This document shows positions 43,518 to 51,740 of a stretch of 64,000 nt of DNA, one piece after another. Origin of the DNA: Microcaldota archaeon (GTDB lineage: Archaea > Micrarchaeota > Micrarchaeia > Anstonellales > Bilamarchaeaceae); the NCBI GenBank assembly GCA_022627495.1, contig JAKEGJ010000022.1:43848-107847 (forward strand). The letters are read 5' to 3'. Within the stretch, counting starts at the first letter, position 1, and each line of letters starts with the position of its first letter. Both the position numbers and the translations under genes were made by a program. Under the pieces are notes generated by a model. That model was given only the letters and a program-made list of their open reading frames with translations. It was not told where the DNA came from and searched no databases.

Positions 43518-44704
43518 TGAAGGATTTGAAAGGCGAATTCCCGATTCTATCCAAGCATCCCGGCCTGGTTTATCTTGACAGCGCATGCACTTCCCTCAAG
43601 CCCCGGAAGGTCATCGACGCCGAATCATCCTATTATAACGAGCTTGGCGCCTGCGCCGGGCGCAGCTCGCACCGGCTCGGCCGCGAGGCGAGCAATGCAG
43701 TTGAGAGCGCCAGGGAGCGGGTTGCAGCGTTCGTCTCTGCGAAGGCAGACGAACTGGTCTGGACCAGGAATACGACCGAAGCGCTCAACATCGTGGCTTA
43801 CGGGCTTGATTACACGAAAAGGAAAAAAGTCGTGACAAGCGGGCTTGAGCACCATGCCGTGCTGCTCCCCTGGATGGACCTGCATGAGCGAGGAATCGCC
43901 AGGCTCGAGTTAGTCAAAAGCGATGCAAGCGGCCATGCAGATGAGGACGCCTGGGCCGACGCCATAGACAGGGAAACCGCCCTCGTTGTCACGAACAGCG
44001 GCAACAACACGAGCGGCGTGAGCCAGTGCACGAAGAACCTCGCCAGGATTGCCCATGACAATGGGGCGCTCGTATGCATAGACGGGGCGCAGGGCGTTCC
44101 TCACCGCAAGGCCGATTTCAGGCGCGAGAATTTCGATTTCCTCTGCTTTTCGGCGCACAAGATGCTGGGGCCGACCGGAATCGGCGCTCTGGTCATGAAA
44201 AAGGAGCGGATGGCCGGCCTTCAGCCGCTTATCCGGGGAGGCGGGACAGTGAAGACGGTCAGCCTGGAGAAAGTCGTGCCCGTTCGCGATTACACGAGAT
44301 TCGAAGCCGGCGTCCAGCATTACAGCGGAATGATTGGATTCGCGGCAGCGTGCGACTATCTGAAATCTTACGGCATGGAGAACGTCGAGGCGCATGAGAA
44401 GGCGCTCGCGGTGGAGATGCTGCGGGAGCTGGAGGCCGCGGGGGCGACCGTCTACGGCCCGAAAGACGTCCCTAGAAGCGCGCTATACTCGTTTAACATC
44501 AAAGGGGCGAAGGCGCACGACGTGGCGCTGATGCTTGACAAGGAGGACATTGCGGTCCGGAGCGGATTCTTCTGCGCGCAACCGGCAATGGAAGCGATGG
44601 GTGCGAAGGAAGGCGCGGTGAGGGCAAGCTGTTACATCTACAATACGTCCGAGGATGTGAAGAGGCTCGGGGATGCCTTGAAAAAAATCTCCGCACTCTA
44701 CTGA
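43517..44704 (+). CDS. sufS: SufS-type cysteine desulfurase
   Basis: 395 residues of class V aminotransferases. The PLP lysine is in FSAHKMLGPTG and the sulfur-carrying Cys in RSGFFCAQP; DGAQGVPH carries the PLP Asp. It liberates sulfur from cysteine for Fe-S clusters or thiolation. Translationally coupled to the DsbA-like gene (TGATG). No SufBCD is present nearby. Iron-sulfur supply for the hydrogenase is a plausible role. Confidence 0.92.
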   Translation: MKDLKGEFPILSKHPGLVYLDSACTSLKPRKVIDAESSYYNELGACAGRSSHRLGREASNAVESARERVAAFVSAKADELVWTRNTTEALNIVAYGLDYTKRKKVVTSGLEHHAVLLPWMDLHERGIARLELVKSDASGHADEDAWADAIDRETALVVTNSGNNTSGVSQCTKNLARIAHDNGALVCIDGAQGVPHRKADFRRENFDFLCFSAHKMLGPTGIGALVMKKERMAGLQPLIRGGGTVKTVSLEKVVPVRDYTRFEAGVQHYSGMIGFAAACDYLKSYGMENVEAHEKALAVEMLRELEAAGATVYGPKDVPRSALYSFNIKGAKAHDVALMLDKEDIAVRSGFFCAQPAMEAMGAKEGAVRASCYIYNTSEDVKRLGDALKKISALY

Positions 44705-44729
44705 ATGGGAATTTTCGCGGCAAGGCGGA

Positions 44730-45047
44730 TCAGACGTCTATCTCGCAAAGCACACGGACGCCTTTTAGCGCAGGGTCCAGCATCTCATGCGCAGGGCCGA
44801 ACTTCGCCCGGACCTGGACCTTTGAGCCGGATTTGACGCCTCTTGAGAGAAGGTCCTTGGCCAGTTGCGAGTAGAAGGCTGGGATGACCGTGTCGTCGGC
44901 GATCGCGCGCACAAGCTTAAGGGGCACCTTCGTGTCGAGCTTGAGGGGCTTTAGGAGCTTCTTTCCGTCCCGCTCCATGACCAGGTAAAAGACAAGGTCT
45001 ACTTTCTCAAGGGCCAGGTTCCGGTCGAGGTTTCTGCGCGAGACCAT
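44730..45047 (-). CDS. Hypothetical protein (105 aa)
   Basis: Soluble, basic first half and mixed beta pattern (DLVFYLVMERDGKKLLKPLK, VKSGSKVQVRAKFGPAH). No family recognised. ATG at 45047; no strong Shine-Dalgarno. Confidence 0.6.
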   Translation of the reverse strand: MVSRRNLDRNLALEKVDLVFYLVMERDGKKLLKPLKLDTKVPLKLVRAIADDTVIPAFYSQLAKDLLSRGVKSGSKVQVRAKFGPAHEMLDPALKGVRVLCEIDV

Positions 45048-45099
45048 GGGTAATGGATGGAAGGAAAGGGTTTATGAGAATTAGCGAACAAACAAATGC

Positions 45100-45540
45100 A
45101 TGCCAGAATGCATATTTTGCAGGATTGCCAGGGGAGCGCAGGCGTGCACGAAAGTCTATGAGGACGACAGCGTCCTCGCCTTCATGGACTTCAAGCCGAT
45201 TACCAAGGGCCACATACTGATCATTTCCAAAAAGCATGCGGAGCTTCTTACCGAGCTCGATGACAATCAGGCCGCGGACATGATTGTCGTGGCGAAAAAG
45301 GTCGGCCTCGCCCTGAAGAAGTCCAAGCTGAACTGCCATGCCATCAACTACATCCTTTCCGACGGCGCGGAAGCAGGGCAGAATATTTTCCACGCCCACA
45401 TGCATGTCATCCCCAGGTACCGCGGGGACGGCTTCGGACTGAGGATGCCGGAGCGGGACGAGGAAGAGGAGGACGAGAAGAGGCTGGAGAGGACTGCAAT
45501 CAAAATCAGGAAATTCATGGAAAGAAGGGCGGATTCATGA
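45100..45540 (+). CDS. HIT-family nucleotide hydrolase or transferase
   Basis: 146 residues with CIFCRI at the start and the triad HAHMHVIPR. HIT proteins cleave nucleotide phosphoramides or dinucleoside polyphosphates. The acidic/basic C-terminal tail (about 118-146) is an extension. Overlaps the next gene by four bases. Confidence 0.92.
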   Translation: MPECIFCRIARGAQACTKVYEDDSVLAFMDFKPITKGHILIISKKHAELLTELDDNQAADMIVVAKKVGLALKKSKLNCHAINYILSDGAEAGQNIFHAHMHVIPRYRGDGFGLRMPERDEEEEDEKRLERTAIKIRKFMERRADS

Positions 45541-46265
45541 TGGCGGGGAAAAAGAAGAAGCAGGGTTCCGGCGCTCCGGGACGGATAGTCATCTCGAAGA
45601 ACGGCCCGTACCTGGTATCCGGAGCGCTTCCGCTGGACAAGGCAATCATCGAGACGGACCGGGAAGGCATGCCGAACAGGTGGGGAAAGGGCGGGAAATA
45701 CCCACGGCAGGAAAAATATGCGCTTTGCCGCTGCGGGAATTCGACTAACAAGCCATTTTGCACCGGAGCGCATGCGGAAAAGGGTTTCGACGGCACCGAG
45801 ACGGCCAGCCGTAAAAAATATCTTGAGCAGATGGAAGGGCAACATGGGCCGGTAATCGACCTGACGGACGCGGTCGGCTTCTGCGCAATCGCAAGGTACT
45901 GCGAGAGGGCCGGGAGCGCCTGGAGGCTAGCGGGCCAAAAAGACAAGAAATCCGTGAAGCTCGCCATCCGCGAGGCCTGCGACTGCCCTTCTGGAAGGCT
46001 GGTGGCATGGGACCGGAAGACCGGGAAGCCGATTGAGCGCAAGCTGAAGCCCTCCCTGAGCCTGGTCGAAGACCCGTCCGAAGGCGCCAGCGGGCCGATA
46101 TGGGTCAAAGGCGGCGTGCCCGTCCAGTCTTCGGACGGGACCGTTTATGAGGTGAGGAACCGCGTCACACTGTGCCGCTGCGGGAAATCCCTGAACAAGC
46201 CGTTTTGCGACGGCACCCACTTGACCGTGGAATTCAACGACGGGGACAAACGGCTGAAGAAGTGA
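45537..46265 (+). CDS. Double CDGSH-type iron-sulfur protein
   Basis: 242 residues with two CDGSH/mitoNEET-like motifs, CRCGNSTNKPFCTGAH (about 64-79) and CRCGKSLNKPFCDGTH (about 211-226), each able to bind a [2Fe-2S] cluster by three Cys and one His. Between them is a Cys-bearing middle domain (AVGFCAIARYC, EACDCPSG), similar to the divergent 4Fe-4S or CDGSH-associated domain. Probably an electron-transfer or cluster-sensing protein. Translationally coupled to the HIT gene. Confidence 0.87.
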   Translation: MMAGKKKKQGSGAPGRIVISKNGPYLVSGALPLDKAIIETDREGMPNRWGKGGKYPRQEKYALCRCGNSTNKPFCTGAHAEKGFDGTETASRKKYLEQMEGQHGPVIDLTDAVGFCAIARYCERAGSAWRLAGQKDKKSVKLAIREACDCPSGRLVAWDRKTGKPIERKLKPSLSLVEDPSEGASGPIWVKGGVPVQSSDGTVYEVRNRVTLCRCGKSLNKPFCDGTHLTVEFNDGDKRLKK

Positions 46266-46342
46266 ACCGAAGGAGCGGCGGCAGCCGCCAGGGTCATTTT
46301 AAAACATCCATTTAAATATACTTTTCATCACAATATATTCAT

Positions 46343-47002
46343 ATGAAAGACGTCAGAATCCGGCTCCTCCACCCCCCATCAGTCAAACCCGAAGAGGTGG
46401 GGGCGGCCATCCGCGGCATGGAGAGGTTCAGGGCGTTCGGCGTCCAAATTGACAATGCTGAATTGGGAGAAAACTGCAGGGCTGTCCTGAATGGCGTGAG
46501 AAACGGCGGGGCGATAAAAAACATGGTTAACGCGACGGCCCCCGCAATCACATTTTCAGATTTCCACGGAGGCTTCTGGGAAGCGCTCGCGTCTAATGAC
46601 ATCCTCCCATTAGGCCTGACGCCTTCATGCATGAACGAGATTGTCTACGGGGAATACTCATCAAGGCTGGAAATCCGCCTGGGGTTGTCCAGGGAAAAGG
46701 AAGGTGCAATCGTGTCGCTTTTCCGGATAAGGGGAATTGCCTCAACGCAGACTTTATCCGGGCCCTATCGTACGGCAGATGATGCGGGGCTTGCATTGAA
46801 AGCCATCGAAACTGCCGTAGTCCATGAATTGGGCCATGTCCTGGGTAAGACGGGGCATTGCGAGAGCGAAGGCTGTGTCATGCAGGCGAATAGCAGTTTC
46901 GAAGATTTCATCAACCGGTTCGTCAGGCCGGGCCTGGATTTCTGCAGGGAATGCGCCCGCACCGTCAATATGGCCGTATGCAGGATGACGACGGGATACT
47001 AG
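46343..47002 (+). CDS. Archaemetzincin metalloprotease
   Basis: 219 residues. The zinc motif HELGHVLGKTGH is followed by C-ESEG-C-VM and a CREC pair, the archaemetzincin pattern with its extra structural zinc. No signal peptide, so cytoplasmic. Substrate unknown. A TATA-like stretch (TTTAAATATAC) lies about 30 bp upstream. Confidence 0.92.
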   Translation: MKDVRIRLLHPPSVKPEEVGAAIRGMERFRAFGVQIDNAELGENCRAVLNGVRNGGAIKNMVNATAPAITFSDFHGGFWEALASNDILPLGLTPSCMNEIVYGEYSSRLEIRLGLSREKEGAIVSLFRIRGIASTQTLSGPYRTADDAGLALKAIETAVVHELGHVLGKTGHCESEGCVMQANSSFEDFINRFVRPGLDFCRECARTVNMAVCRMTTGY

Positions 47003-47090
47003 GGGCCCGGGGAAAACGAACCGCACCATGGGCGGTTGGAAACGTAGATGGCAGTTCAGCAGATTTTTATTCTCTGGCCGTTCAGGCTGG

Positions 47091-47303
47091 ATGATGGTGT
47101 CTCTGGACGTGTTCCAGGCGGGCGATGTCTACATAGATTATCCCTACGAGGACGTCAAGTTCCGGTTCGAGAAGAAGACCGGGAAGGTGTTCGGGCGGTT
47201 CTACGGCCAGGCCGAGCACGAGGTTGCGCCTAGCTCGGAGCTGTTCCACGATGCGATTTCGGCGGGCAGGCTGATTACGCGCGAAGAATATTACCGCGAC
47301 TGA
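47091..47303 (+). CDS. Small hypothetical protein (70 aa)
   Basis: MMVSLDVFQAGDVYIDYPYE... a short acidic beta-rich protein without a recognised family. ATG at 47091 is about 25 bp after a TATA-like ATTTTTATT, so a leaderless start is plausible; the longer frame from 47028 lacks support. Confidence 0.55.
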   Translation: MMVSLDVFQAGDVYIDYPYEDVKFRFEKKTGKVFGRFYGQAEHEVAPSSELFHDAISAGRLITREEYYRD

Positions 47304-47517
47304 TTAGGCAAAGACGGCGAACGGAGTGAGCGCAACAACCGGTTTTCGATGACCGGTAAAACGATATTTCGTTTTATGGTCGCTTGAACGGTATGACGTT
47401 CAAGCTGATACCTTTCCTTAAAGTTTCAGGGCCACGAGCGAGAAATCAGCGGATCTCTCATGCGTCCCTTTTCATGAGGCAAAACACAGGACACGGAACA
47501 CAAAACAAAGGGAAATG
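47304..47517. repeat. Hairpin series downstream of tRNA-His
   Basis: No protein gene. Successive hairpins: CCGGT/ACCGG (47339-47356), TAAAACGA/TCGTTTTA (47357-47376, loop TATT), GCTTGAACG/CGTTCAAGC (47382-47405, perfect 9 bp) and CTCATG/CATGAG (47457-47478). As tRNA-His is on the minus strand, these lie in its 3' trailer. Confidence 0.6.
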
Positions 47518-47588
47518 GGCCACGACCGTGAATCGAACACGGGCCTAGAGGGCCACAGCCTCTCACGCTACCATTACGCCATCGTGGC
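47518..47588 (-). tRNA. tRNA-His (anticodon GTG)
   Basis: Minus-strand cloverleaf. Acceptor GCCACGA pairs with TCGTGGC; G-1 is encoded (opposite C73), the histidine identity pair. The anticodon arm AGAGG-CTGTGGC-CCTCT gives GTG. The T-arm is CCGTG-TTCGATT-CACGG. No intron and no encoded CCA. The likely TATA box (TTATAAATA, about 47736-47744) is some 125 bp upstream, so the pre-tRNA would have a long hairpin-bearing leader. Confidence 0.95.
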
Positions 47589-47663
47589 CATGCTATTGGC
47601 GCAAAGCGCCAATACTGGCCGCGATCGATGAACGGAGCGCCGTTCAGCGAAATCGTGGCCATG
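47581..47663. repeat. Hairpin element between 12-bp direct repeats at the tRNA-His 5' end
   Basis: ATCGTGGCCATG is present at 47581-47592 (covering the tRNA 5' end) and again at 47652-47663. Between the copies are two perfect hairpins: TATTGGCGC-AAA-GCGCCAATA (47594-47614) and TGAACGG/CCGTTCA (47629-47646). The arrangement looks like a small insertion with target duplication. Confidence 0.55.
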
Positions 47664-47729
47664 ATGTATGCTCTCATCAAAACTCGCTTGTTAGCTGTGC
47701 CTAGCAAGTTTCTGAATAGATGACTGCGC

Positions 47730-48626
47730 TCAACTATTTATAACCTCTCCATTTTTGGCTTTCAGGGCATCAAGCACGCTGGAGCCGTCGCCCGTGAAGA
47801 ACTCGACCTGCTTCGCGCCGGTCTGCTCGACGAATTCGACAAGGTCGTTGAAATCCGCATGGTCGCTAAGCGGGAACGCCGCATCGGTGTTGAACCGGTA
47901 ATGCAGGGCCCAGCCCGTGGCGACGGCGCAGAGCGTCTTGCGCTCGAAGGCCTGGGCAAGGCGGTTCGCGAAATACCGCTTCGCCTTCCCCATTGGAACC
48001 AGCGCCACGAAGCGCTTCGACATCGCCTCCTCCGCCTCGTCGCTGCCGACCACGATGCGGTCCAGCTTGAGGCCGTGCTTTTCATATATCCTGCAGAAAG
48101 AATCGGTTTTCGGCGTCACCACAGGCGCAGTACCGCATTCGTTCAGGATGCGGACCATCTCCTGGGATTTCCCAAGCTCGTAGCAGCCGATTATGAGGTT
48201 TGCGGAATCGTTGCCGGACACCCAGCGCCGCACCATCCCGTGCACTTCCTCATGCGGGGGAAAGACGTAATCCGGGTCGCCGTATGTGGCTTCCATAATC
48301 AGCCGGTCGCACTGGGGCATTTGCGCCTTCATCCCGAAAATATTCGGCTTGATGCAGAAGTCTCCGGTATAAACCGTACGGGCGCCGTCTTCCTCCACTG
48401 CCAGCTGGCGCGCGCCGAGGATGTGGCCGGCGTCGAGAAGTTCAGTGTTTTGGGTTTTGACGGATTCCGCATCCAGCCCGGCAAGCTGGAGCGTCGCTTC
48501 GCTCGCGATAATGCGCTTTGCCCCCTTCACTCCGGATGTGTGGTCTGAATGCGCATGCGAGAGGAACGGCAAGTCGCCGTCAGGGCTGTCGAGACCGATG
48601 TGGATGCCGCTGCACGGGATGCGCAT
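47730..48626 (-). CDS. Metallo-beta-lactamase-fold nuclease
   Basis: 298 residues. Metal motif HAHSDHTSG, Asp in TGDF and a beta-CASP-like C-terminal part with SDHADFND. The small size and layout fit exonuclease-type members such as DNA ligase-associated or SNM1-like enzymes rather than RNase J. ATG 48626 lies about 25 bp after TTTATTATT; the TTG at 48641 is less likely. Confidence 0.85.
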   Translation of the reverse strand: MRIPCSGIHIGLDSPDGDLPFLSHAHSDHTSGVKGAKRIIASEATLQLAGLDAESVKTQNTELLDAGHILGARQLAVEEDGARTVYTGDFCIKPNIFGMKAQMPQCDRLIMEATYGDPDYVFPPHEEVHGMVRRWVSGNDSANLIIGCYELGKSQEMVRILNECGTAPVVTPKTDSFCRIYEKHGLKLDRIVVGSDEAEEAMSKRFVALVPMGKAKRYFANRLAQAFERKTLCAVATGWALHYRFNTDAAFPLSDHADFNDLVEFVEQTGAKQVEFFTGDGSSVLDALKAKNGEVINS

Positions 48627-48656
48627 GGTATGATTAGGCAAAGAAAAAATAATAAA

Positions 48657-49352
48657 TCAGTACACGGAGCGGTCCTCTTCCTCTGAATAACGGTAGGTGA
48701 GGACGGCCCGGATGACCTTGGCGCGCTTATTGCCCACCCCGGGAACTGCGGCTATGTCCCGTTCCGTCGCCTGGGCGAGCGCCTCGACATTGCCGAAATG
48801 GGCAAGGAGCGCCTTTGCCAGCTTCGGGCCCACCATCGGGAGCGATTCCACGATGGAGCGCGCGGTCTGGGACGGGGTAAAGGTGCGCTTCCTGGCGTAG
48901 ATGCGCATCGGCACCTTCTTCGCCAGCTGCTCGTGCTTGGCCAGGGCAAACACCAGCTCCGCGGTCCCCATCTTGTCGCGTGTGAAGATGACTGAGGCGC
49001 CGAAATCCGCGATTATCGAGGCATATGCACCGAGGAGGGACTCGCGCGAGAGGCGCTCGTCGTTGGATATTCCCTCCACAACCACGGCCACCCGCTCGTA
49101 ATTCGCCACGAGGTTGGGGAGCTGGGAGAACAGGCGCCCGTCTATGACGGACTGCTCGAAATCCGAGCGTGTCTTGCGCTCGACTGCGAGCCGGGACGAG
49201 CAGAGGAAATCGCCCACGGCAAGGACCTGCCGCTGCACATTTGCGCCCATCGCGCGGAATAAGGCGTCGAATGCCGCATCCTCCCGCTGGTCCACTGCGA
49301 TTGAAACGCGGCTTGAGTCGGGGGGATCAAGGAACTGCTGCAAGGCAAACAC
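48657..49352 (-). CDS. XPF/ERCC4-family DNA nuclease
   Basis: 231 residues. The nuclease signature GDxxxxxxxxxERKxxxD is seen as GDFLCSSRLAVERKTRSD, followed by a helix-hairpin-helix pair (SLPMVGPKLAKALLAHFGN, AAVPGVGNKRAKVI). It lacks the Hef helicase half. XPF nucleases cut branched or flap DNA. The GTG at 49352 begins one base after the upstream stop; TTG 49343 with GAGGTG upstream is an alternative. Confidence 0.9.
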   Translation of the reverse strand: MFALQQFLDPPDSSRVSIAVDQREDAAFDALFRAMGANVQRQVLAVGDFLCSSRLAVERKTRSDFEQSVIDGRLFSQLPNLVANYERVAVVVEGISNDERLSRESLLGAYASIIADFGASVIFTRDKMGTAELVFALAKHEQLAKKVPMRIYARKRTFTPSQTARSIVESLPMVGPKLAKALLAHFGNVEALAQATERDIAAVPGVGNKRAKVIRAVLTYRYSEEEDRSVY

Positions 49353-49353
49353 C

Positions 49354-50034
49354 TCATCGCGCGATTTCCATGTACTCGCGTATCTCGTCGAAGCTTATCG
49401 AACAGCCGCTGTATTTCATCTTGTACAGCGCGGCTTCAAGCGCCTCCTTCTGCAGGTTCGAGAAGTTCTTGAAATAGCCGTGCTCGTATGCGAGCATCAC
49501 GAGCTCGCTGCTGCGGAGAACCTTGAGCTGGGACACCCGGCTGGAGAGTTCCCTGAAGCTTGCCTTGTTGACCATGACGTTCACCTGGAATTCGGACTCC
49601 AGGTGGGCTTTCAGCTGGAATGGCGCTTCTATAAGCATGCGCGTCGTGCGCTCGTCGATGAGTATATTGTCCACGCCCAGGGCAAGGGCGAGGGCGAGCA
49701 TCTCGGATTCGCCGTACTGGACGAGCCGGATGGGCTTCCCTTTCATGTAGAACATGCTGTTTGCGGCGTTCATTATCCTACGGCCTTCGTCTTCCACCTT
49801 GGCATCGACAACTTCCACCACGCCGTCGGCGATGGCATCCTTGATGCGGATTGCGGAGAAGAGGTGCTTCCGGAGGCCGTTGTAAAGCGGCCTCGTCACG
49901 GTCTCGTATTCGACAGAAGGCGGTATGACGAACCGGACATTGTAATGGTCGGCGAAGAAATAGAGGATGTTGTCAAGGCAGCCGGCCGTAAGCGAAATCA
50001 GGACTCCGGAATCGCAGAGGACATCGCGCGTCAT
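49354..50034 (-). CDS. PIN-domain protein
   Basis: 226 residues. Acidic PIN residues are in LCDSGVLISL (start), GESEMLALALALGVDNILID and DERTTRML. PIN proteins are usually RNases. The C-terminal third (about 150-226) is helical and not typical of toxin PINs, so this is more likely a housekeeping or unknown RNase. In an operon with the XPF gene. Confidence 0.8.
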   Translation of the reverse strand: MTRDVLCDSGVLISLTAGCLDNILYFFADHYNVRFVIPPSVEYETVTRPLYNGLRKHLFSAIRIKDAIADGVVEVVDAKVEDEGRRIMNAANSMFYMKGKPIRLVQYGESEMLALALALGVDNILIDERTTRMLIEAPFQLKAHLESEFQVNVMVNKASFRELSSRVSQLKVLRSSELVMLAYEHGYFKNFSNLQKEALEAALYKMKYSGCSISFDEIREYMEIAR

Positions 50035-50082
50035 GGGTGTTATCCCCCGCGGTTTATTATAAACCCGGCGTATCCGGGGTTT

Positions 50083-50628
50083 TTAGGACACTAGCCTGCG
50101 CGCAATCTTCATGCGCTCAAGAATAGTCTTCTCGGCCTGCAGGCGGTCGAACATCATCGTCTCGCCCGCGTAATCGAGTATCTCCTGCTTCTCGAGGCCC
50201 GTCATCTCGGCGGCCAGGCCCAGGCTCATGCCCTGGGCATAGAATGTCGCGGCCATCTTCAGCTTGCCCTTCGTCACAAGGTCCACGACGAAACGGGCAT
50301 CTTTCTCCTCGAGGTGGGCGATTGAAGCCTCGAGTTCGGAGAATATCTGGAGGAGCTCCTCCTTGCTGGCTGAATCGAGGCGCTCCACGAGCCGCTCGAA
50401 GACGCGCTCTATCCCTATCAGGCCGGCTTTGTATTCGGGCCGCATGAACCTGGGCTTGGAAACGATTTTCGAAAGGACGTACGAGAAGACAGCGAGATTG
50501 AAGCACGCATAGTCGCAGTGCATCGCGGTGTTGCGCAGGACATCGTCGTTGAGCTTGCGGAGCGCCCTCTGGTTCCTCTTCCTGAAAGCCTGGAGAATCG
50601 ACGCGGCCATCGAAGACAGTGTTTCCAA
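50083..50628 (-). CDS. Helical protein, unknown, upstream of the PIN gene
   Basis: 181 residues, predicted all-alpha. It has a short segment (LAAEMTGLEKQEILDYAGET) that resembles a small helix-turn-helix. TTG 50628 with AGGTGA five bases upstream is the likely start; ATG 50610 is the alternative. It leads an operon with the PIN and XPF genes and shares a TATA region (50657-50667) with the divergent gene. Confidence 0.7.
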   Translation of the reverse strand: METLSSMAASILQAFRKRNQRALRKLNDDVLRNTAMHCDYACFNLAVFSYVLSKIVSKPRFMRPEYKAGLIGIERVFERLVERLDSASKEELLQIFSELEASIAHLEEKDARFVVDLVTKGKLKMAATFYAQGMSLGLAAEMTGLEKQEILDYAGETMMFDRLQAEKTILERMKIARRLVS

Positions 50629-50724
50629 ATGGTCACCTGAGAAGATAAAAAGATAGCTTTATAAATGTATCATGATTATGTCATGACAGTTGCGTGATTT
50701 CATCGCAACGCGATGGTGATACCG

Positions 50725-51162
50725 ATGAAGGACAACCACGACAAGGAATTTAAACCTATTGACAACGCGTTCACCCGGGAAGTAAGAAGCGACCTAGAGA
50801 CAAACATTGACAAGTTCAGGGACCCCGTGGTCTTGGGCGAGATGGTTTATCGGCTCCTGGAGGAGCGCGAGAACACCAACCGCCTGCTCAAGAACATCCT
50901 CCAGAAACTGGAATCCATGGAAATGAAAATGGGAGCGGTCCCCGCGATGCCCGATTTAGGCGGCGCGGAACCCCTCCTTCCAGAGATTGACGACAACATA
51001 TTGAAGTTCGTCAAGGGGCAGGGAAAAGCGACATCCGAGGAAGTCCGGGCGAAGTTCAATTACCGGGGAAAGAACGCAGCATCCGCGAGGTTGAATCGCC
51101 TCTGCGATATGGGCCTGCTGCAGAAGCAGCAGGTGGGAAAGAAGGTTTTCTTCTTTCCATAA
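50725..51162 (+). CDS. Winged-helix DNA-binding protein
   Basis: 145 residues. An N-terminal region with a short coiled coil (about 40-65) precedes a C-terminal winged helix (DDNILKFVKGQGKATSEEVR, KNAASARLNRLCDMGLLQKQ). Probably a transcription regulator; target unknown. GGTGAT supports ATG 50725 over 50713. Confidence 0.78.
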   Translation: MKDNHDKEFKPIDNAFTREVRSDLETNIDKFRDPVVLGEMVYRLLEERENTNRLLKNILQKLESMEMKMGAVPAMPDLGGAEPLLPEIDDNILKFVKGQGKATSEEVRAKFNYRGKNAASARLNRLCDMGLLQKQQVGKKVFFFP

Positions 51163-51223
51163 CGAAAACTGAAAAGACGCCGGAGGGGGCCCCAAATGCG
51201 GCTCCCTTCGCTAACACTGATGG

Positions 51224-51525
51224 CAAGGCTGAGCGCGAATCAAACCTCCCGCCTCTCTCTCATTATTTTTGATTCGGGCTCACTTGGCAGGTATCTCCTG
51301 CCAATCGTGGACGGTTATCCGTCCACGACTTGTTATCCTCCCAAACAAAAAAAGCAGGAACCTAGAGACCCATGACCAGGGTTTCTAGATAACCTCTTTT
51401 TTTATTTTCATAGAAGTCGCATGGGAAGAAGGATTCTTCTTCCATCATACGTATGGCAGGGTGAAGGACGGGCTAAAACCTCCCGCCTCTCTCTCATTAT
51501 TTTTGTCCGCCCTCACCCTGCCTAT
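51224..51525 (+). ncRNA. Hairpin array with two stems carrying the same loop
   Basis: No protein gene. A perfect 30-base repeat (AAACCTCCCGCC at its start) is at 51242-51271 and 51476-51505. Copy 1 is the loop of TGAGCGCGAATC/GATTCGGGCTCA (51230-51282). Copy 2 is the loop of an unrelated stem, GGCAGGGTGA/TCACCCTGCC plus five to seven more pairs (51455-51522). Between are hairpins at 51284-51304 (8 bp), 51305-51328 (10 bp), 51362-51388 (10 bp) and 51421-51445 (10 bp, one bulge). Same loop on different paired stems implies selected folding. Confidence 0.55.
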
Positions 51526-51686
51526 GAAAACTGGCTCTTTCCGCGAAGCATGAAGTAGATTATCAGCGCCAGCGCGAAGATTGCCGCCGCGCCGAGGCAT
51601 AATGCAGGCAGGCTGTCCATGACCGGGTCCAGCGCCAGCTTTTCAGGGTGCGGGGCGAAATCCGCGGGCGCTATTTCAAGCATCAT
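51522..51686 (-). CDS. Small single-pass membrane protein (54 aa)
   Basis: MMLEIAPADFAP... with one C-terminal membrane helix (ALCLGAAAIFALALIIYFML). The TATA box at 51710-51717 lies about 25 bp upstream and is shared with the divergent LonB-like gene, so the short frame is probably real. Function unknown. Confidence 0.55.
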   Translation of the reverse strand: MMLEIAPADFAPHPEKLALDPVMDSLPALCLGAAAIFALALIIYFMLRGKSQFS

Positions 51687-51709
51687 GGATTGACGTTGGA
51701 CCAATCACC

Positions 51710-51717
51710 AATAAATA
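51710..51717. promoter_or_regulatory. Symmetric TATA box for two divergent genes
   Basis: AATAAATA lies about 24-25 bp from the ATG on each side (51686 on minus, 51741 on plus). Both genes then give leaderless mRNAs. Confidence 0.55.
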
Positions 51718-51740
51718 CTGGTAGCCGCGATAGTTGTGCC

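Noticed and set aside
47590..47715. Box C/D guide RNA in the tRNA-His leader (TGATGA and CTGA on the minus strand)
   Set aside because: Box C lacks the purine, D' and C' boxes are not evident, and no guide target could be checked.
51242..51505. Reading the two 30-base repeats as a CRISPR or as terminal repeats of a transposon
   Set aside because: Only two copies 234 bp apart in the same orientation, each inside its own hairpin, with no transposase gene between.
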